Positions 62,353 to 64,000 of a stretch of 64,000 nt of DNA are shown piece by piece (position 1 is the stretch's first letter; each line of letters starts with the position of its first letter). Both the position numbers and the translations under genes were made by a program. Origin of the DNA: Peribacillus deserti. GTDB lineage: Bacteria > Bacillota > Bacilli > Bacillales > DSM-1321. Location: contig NZ_PGUY01000013.1 in NCBI RefSeq assembly GCF_002863585.1, forward strand, positions 62,001 through 126,000, given 5' to 3'. Below the pieces are notes generated by a model. That model did not search any database, was not told where the DNA came from, and saw only the letters and a program-made list of their open reading frames with translations.

Positions 62353-64000
62353 ATGAAGCTTAAGCAAAAGATATTATTACTTTCCCTTATTCCTCTGCTC
62401 TTATCTTCTTGTATTATTGCTTTTAACATATTGCAGCTTAAATCTTTAAAGTCTTCAACAGAGACCATTGTTCGTATGCTGGTGAATGTGGAAGAATTAA
62501 ATAGTTCTGCCAAAAGTCTAGCTAAGTCTCTTGGCGCCTATTCAATAAATGTCTCAGCAAGCAATGCACATGATATTAATGAGGACTTAAAAAAGACTAA
62601 GGCCGGCTACCAAAAACTTAAGGAACAAGTAACGGACCAGGGACAGAAAAAGACGCTTCAGGCCATAGATAAAAAATATCAGGAGCTGACGGTCACTGCT
62701 GCTAAGATCCTAAATGAAGAAAACCAATCAGAAGCAAAACGCCAGTCTCTGCGTACAAAAGGCATAGTGAATGACGTCATCGAGTTAAAAAAGATGATAA
62801 ATGCGGAATATACAATCATGCAGACGAACCTGAAAAATCAAATCGATTGGATGGTCACATTTTCTATTACAGCAGTTCTAATTCTAATTGTAATCTGTGC
62901 GGTATCCGCAGTGATTTATGCAGAGAAAATTGTGAGGCCGATCAGGTTCATTACGAGTAACGCAGCAGAAATCGCGTCAGGGAATCTGGGCGTTCCAGAA
63001 ATACATGTCAAAACAAAAGACGAAGTGTTTGCATTAAATCAATCATTCACGACCATGGTGGACCACTTGCGCGAATTGATTGACCAGGTAGGCACCAGCG
63101 CCAGCCAAGTGGCCGCATCAGCAGAGGAGCTAATGGCAAGTGCGGATGAAACGATGCGCGGTACCGAGCAGATTACCGCAAGCATCCAGCAGGTTTCGGC
63201 TGGAGCGGAGCAGCAGACGCGGAAATCGGAAGAATCCGCATCGGCAGCACAGGAAACCACCTCCGCCGTATCAAAAATTGCTGATAATGCTGAGGCTGTT
63301 CTGGAGCTGGCTGCATCAGTGAATGATCAGACCCATCTCGGCTCACAGCTTGTTAGCGAAACCCTGAATTCTATGAATCTCATTCATGGATCGGTAGAAG
63401 AAACAGATCGAGTACTGAGCGGTCTGCACAAGCGTTCTGCAGAGATTGGGGATATTCTTGGATTGATTACGGATATTGCGGAGCAGACCAACCTCCTGGC
63501 ACTGAATGCAGCCATTGAAGCTGCAAGGGCAGGGGAGGCCGGAAAGGGGTTCTCAGTTGTTGCCGCTGAAGTCAGAAAGCTTGCCGAACAAACAAGAAAT
63601 TCCGTAACCCATATTTCTGAAATTACCTCCATCATGCAGAACGATACGAAAAAGAGCGTATCGTCCATTCTCTTTGTGAAAGAAAAAGTGGATGCTGGAC
63701 TTGAAATTGCCGGCGAAACACAGGTTCGCTTTGATGATATATTATCCTCTGTCCAGAACGTGACTGAACAAATAAAGGAAGTTACACATGCTTCTGCTAA
63801 AATCAGCGGGGATATTTCAAGGGTATCGGAAAGAGTCAATGAAATGTCTCACGTTGCCCAGAGTGCCTCGCACCATTCAGTTGAAGTAGCTGCAGCTTCA
63901 GAAGAGCAGCTGGCTTCAATGGAAGAAGTAAGTGCTGCCGCTTCATCGCTTGCCCACCTGGCAGAAGAGCTGCAGAGCACGGTTGCTAAATTTCGATTGT
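62353..64000 (+). CDS. Methyl-accepting chemotaxis protein, C-terminus off the window
   Basis: 549 codons visible from ATG 62353 (AAAGGGG 11 bases before). Segment 1 about 8-27; helical four-helix-bundle sensor about 28-168 ([37 protein letters not shown]), segment 2 about 172-195, HAMP ([20 protein letters not shown]), then the signalling domain with [20 protein letters not shown]. The small bundle sensor, unlike the Cache domain of the receptor at 39199, is the type that can dock a binding protein, and the BMP lipoprotein gene is directly upstream. The frame is open at the window end (KFRL). Confidence 0.93.
   Translation, partial: MKLKQKILLLSLIPLLLSSCIIAFNILQLKSLKSSTETIVRMLVNVEELNSSAKSLAKSLGAYSINVSASNAHDINEDLKKTKAGYQKLKEQVTDQGQKKTLQAIDKKYQELTVTAAKILNEENQSEAKRQSLRTKGIVNDVIELKKMINAEYTIMQTNLKNQIDWMVTFSITAVLILIVICAVSAVIYAEKIVRPIRFITSNAAEIASGNLGVPEIHVKTKDEVFALNQSFTTMVDHLRELIDQVGTSASQVAASAEELMASADETMRGTEQITASIQQVSAGAEQQTRKSEESASAAQETTSAVSKIADNAEAVLELAASVNDQTHLGSQLVSETLNSMNLIHGSVEETDRVLSGLHKRSAEIGDILGLITDIAEQTNLLALNAAIEAARAGEAGKGFSVVAAEVRKLAEQTRNSVTHISEITSIMQNDTKKSVSSILFVKEKVDAGLEIAGETQVRFDDILSSVQNVTEQIKEVTHASAKISGDISRVSERVNEMSHVAQSASHHSVEVAAASEEQLASMEEVSAAASSLAHLAEELQSTVAKFRL

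Noticed and set aside
1-64000. tRNA, rRNA or prophage genes
   Set aside because: No cloverleaf-like segments, rRNA motifs, integrases or phage structural genes were seen on either strand.

Overview
The window is chromosomal DNA from a low-GC, motile, competent Gram-positive of the Bacillaceae. The evidence is gene order: tagV-yvyE | degS-degU | degV-comFA-comFC-yvyF-flgM-flgN-flgK-flgL-yviE-fliW-csrA-hag | flaG-fliD-fliS-fliT | hpf | secA-prfB-yvjA-cccB | ftsE-ftsX-ctpB | minJ. This follows the Bacillus subtilis arrangement, with strong AGGAGG ribosome binding sites and recognisable sigma-D, sigma-B, sigma-H and ECF promoters. The genus cannot be fixed from sequence alone. Differences from B. 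subtilis include no comFB, no swrA, a 985-residue flagellin with a degenerate second flagellin behind it, and a 13-kb block between ctpB and minJ.

Layout: 1-4.1 kb holds a wall-polymer LCP ligase, yvyE and the DegS/DegU two-component system. A frameshifted small membrane-protein gene at 4.5-5.0 kb is flanked by palindromic GGGGACTGTCCCC repeats. 5.1-8.6 kb carries a fatty-acid-binding DegV protein, DNA-uptake genes and yvyF. 8.7-21.2 kb is the late flagellar block: the anti-sigma factor FlgM, hook-junction proteins, the FliW/CsrA control pair, flagellin and filament cap/chaperones. A large secreted protein (21.3-23.5 kb) and hibernation factor HPF follow.

24.3-28.3 kb is an accessory, regulatory-looking island. 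It holds a class D sortase whose catalytic Cys codon reads Tyr, an overlapping SinR-like repressor, SinR-type operators, a broken LPDTA surface-protein gene, a zinc-ribbon protein, a class I cyclic-di-GMP riboswitch directly ahead of a tiny SinI-type anti-repressor gene, and on the opposite strand a SinR orthologue. The proposed logic is that c-di-GMP controls SinI synthesis, SinI titrates SinR-family repressors, and these control the surface-protein/sortase locus.

28.6-38.9 kb is housekeeping: SecA, RF2 with its programmed frameshift, a YitT-type membrane protein, cytochrome c-551, a sigma-B-type manganese catalase, FtsEX and the CtpB protease. 39.2-51.9 kb contains a chemoreceptor and an extended tellurite/stress (Ter) operon from an ECF-type promoter: three TerD proteins, TerC, a four-gene module (C-C lyase-like, PRTase-TRSP, StiP-PELOTA, HAD phosphatase), YceG and TelA. 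MinJ follows, then an IS110 remnant, an FAD oxidoreductase, a truncated carbohydrate-binding-type gene, an intact LPNTA protein with an intact class D sortase, a secreted 5'-nucleotidase-type enzyme, a YjcZ peptide, and a nucleoside-binding-type lipoprotein paired with a chemoreceptor that runs off the end.

Intergenic DNA is rich in repeats: GGGGACAGTCCCC palindromes, two copies of a long GC-rich Bacillus repeat inside the Ter operon, and three different tandem arrays with a 20-21 bp period. Several genes carry frame lesions (4.5, 16.9, 17.3, 25.7 kb). These could be real decay or, for some, assembly errors.
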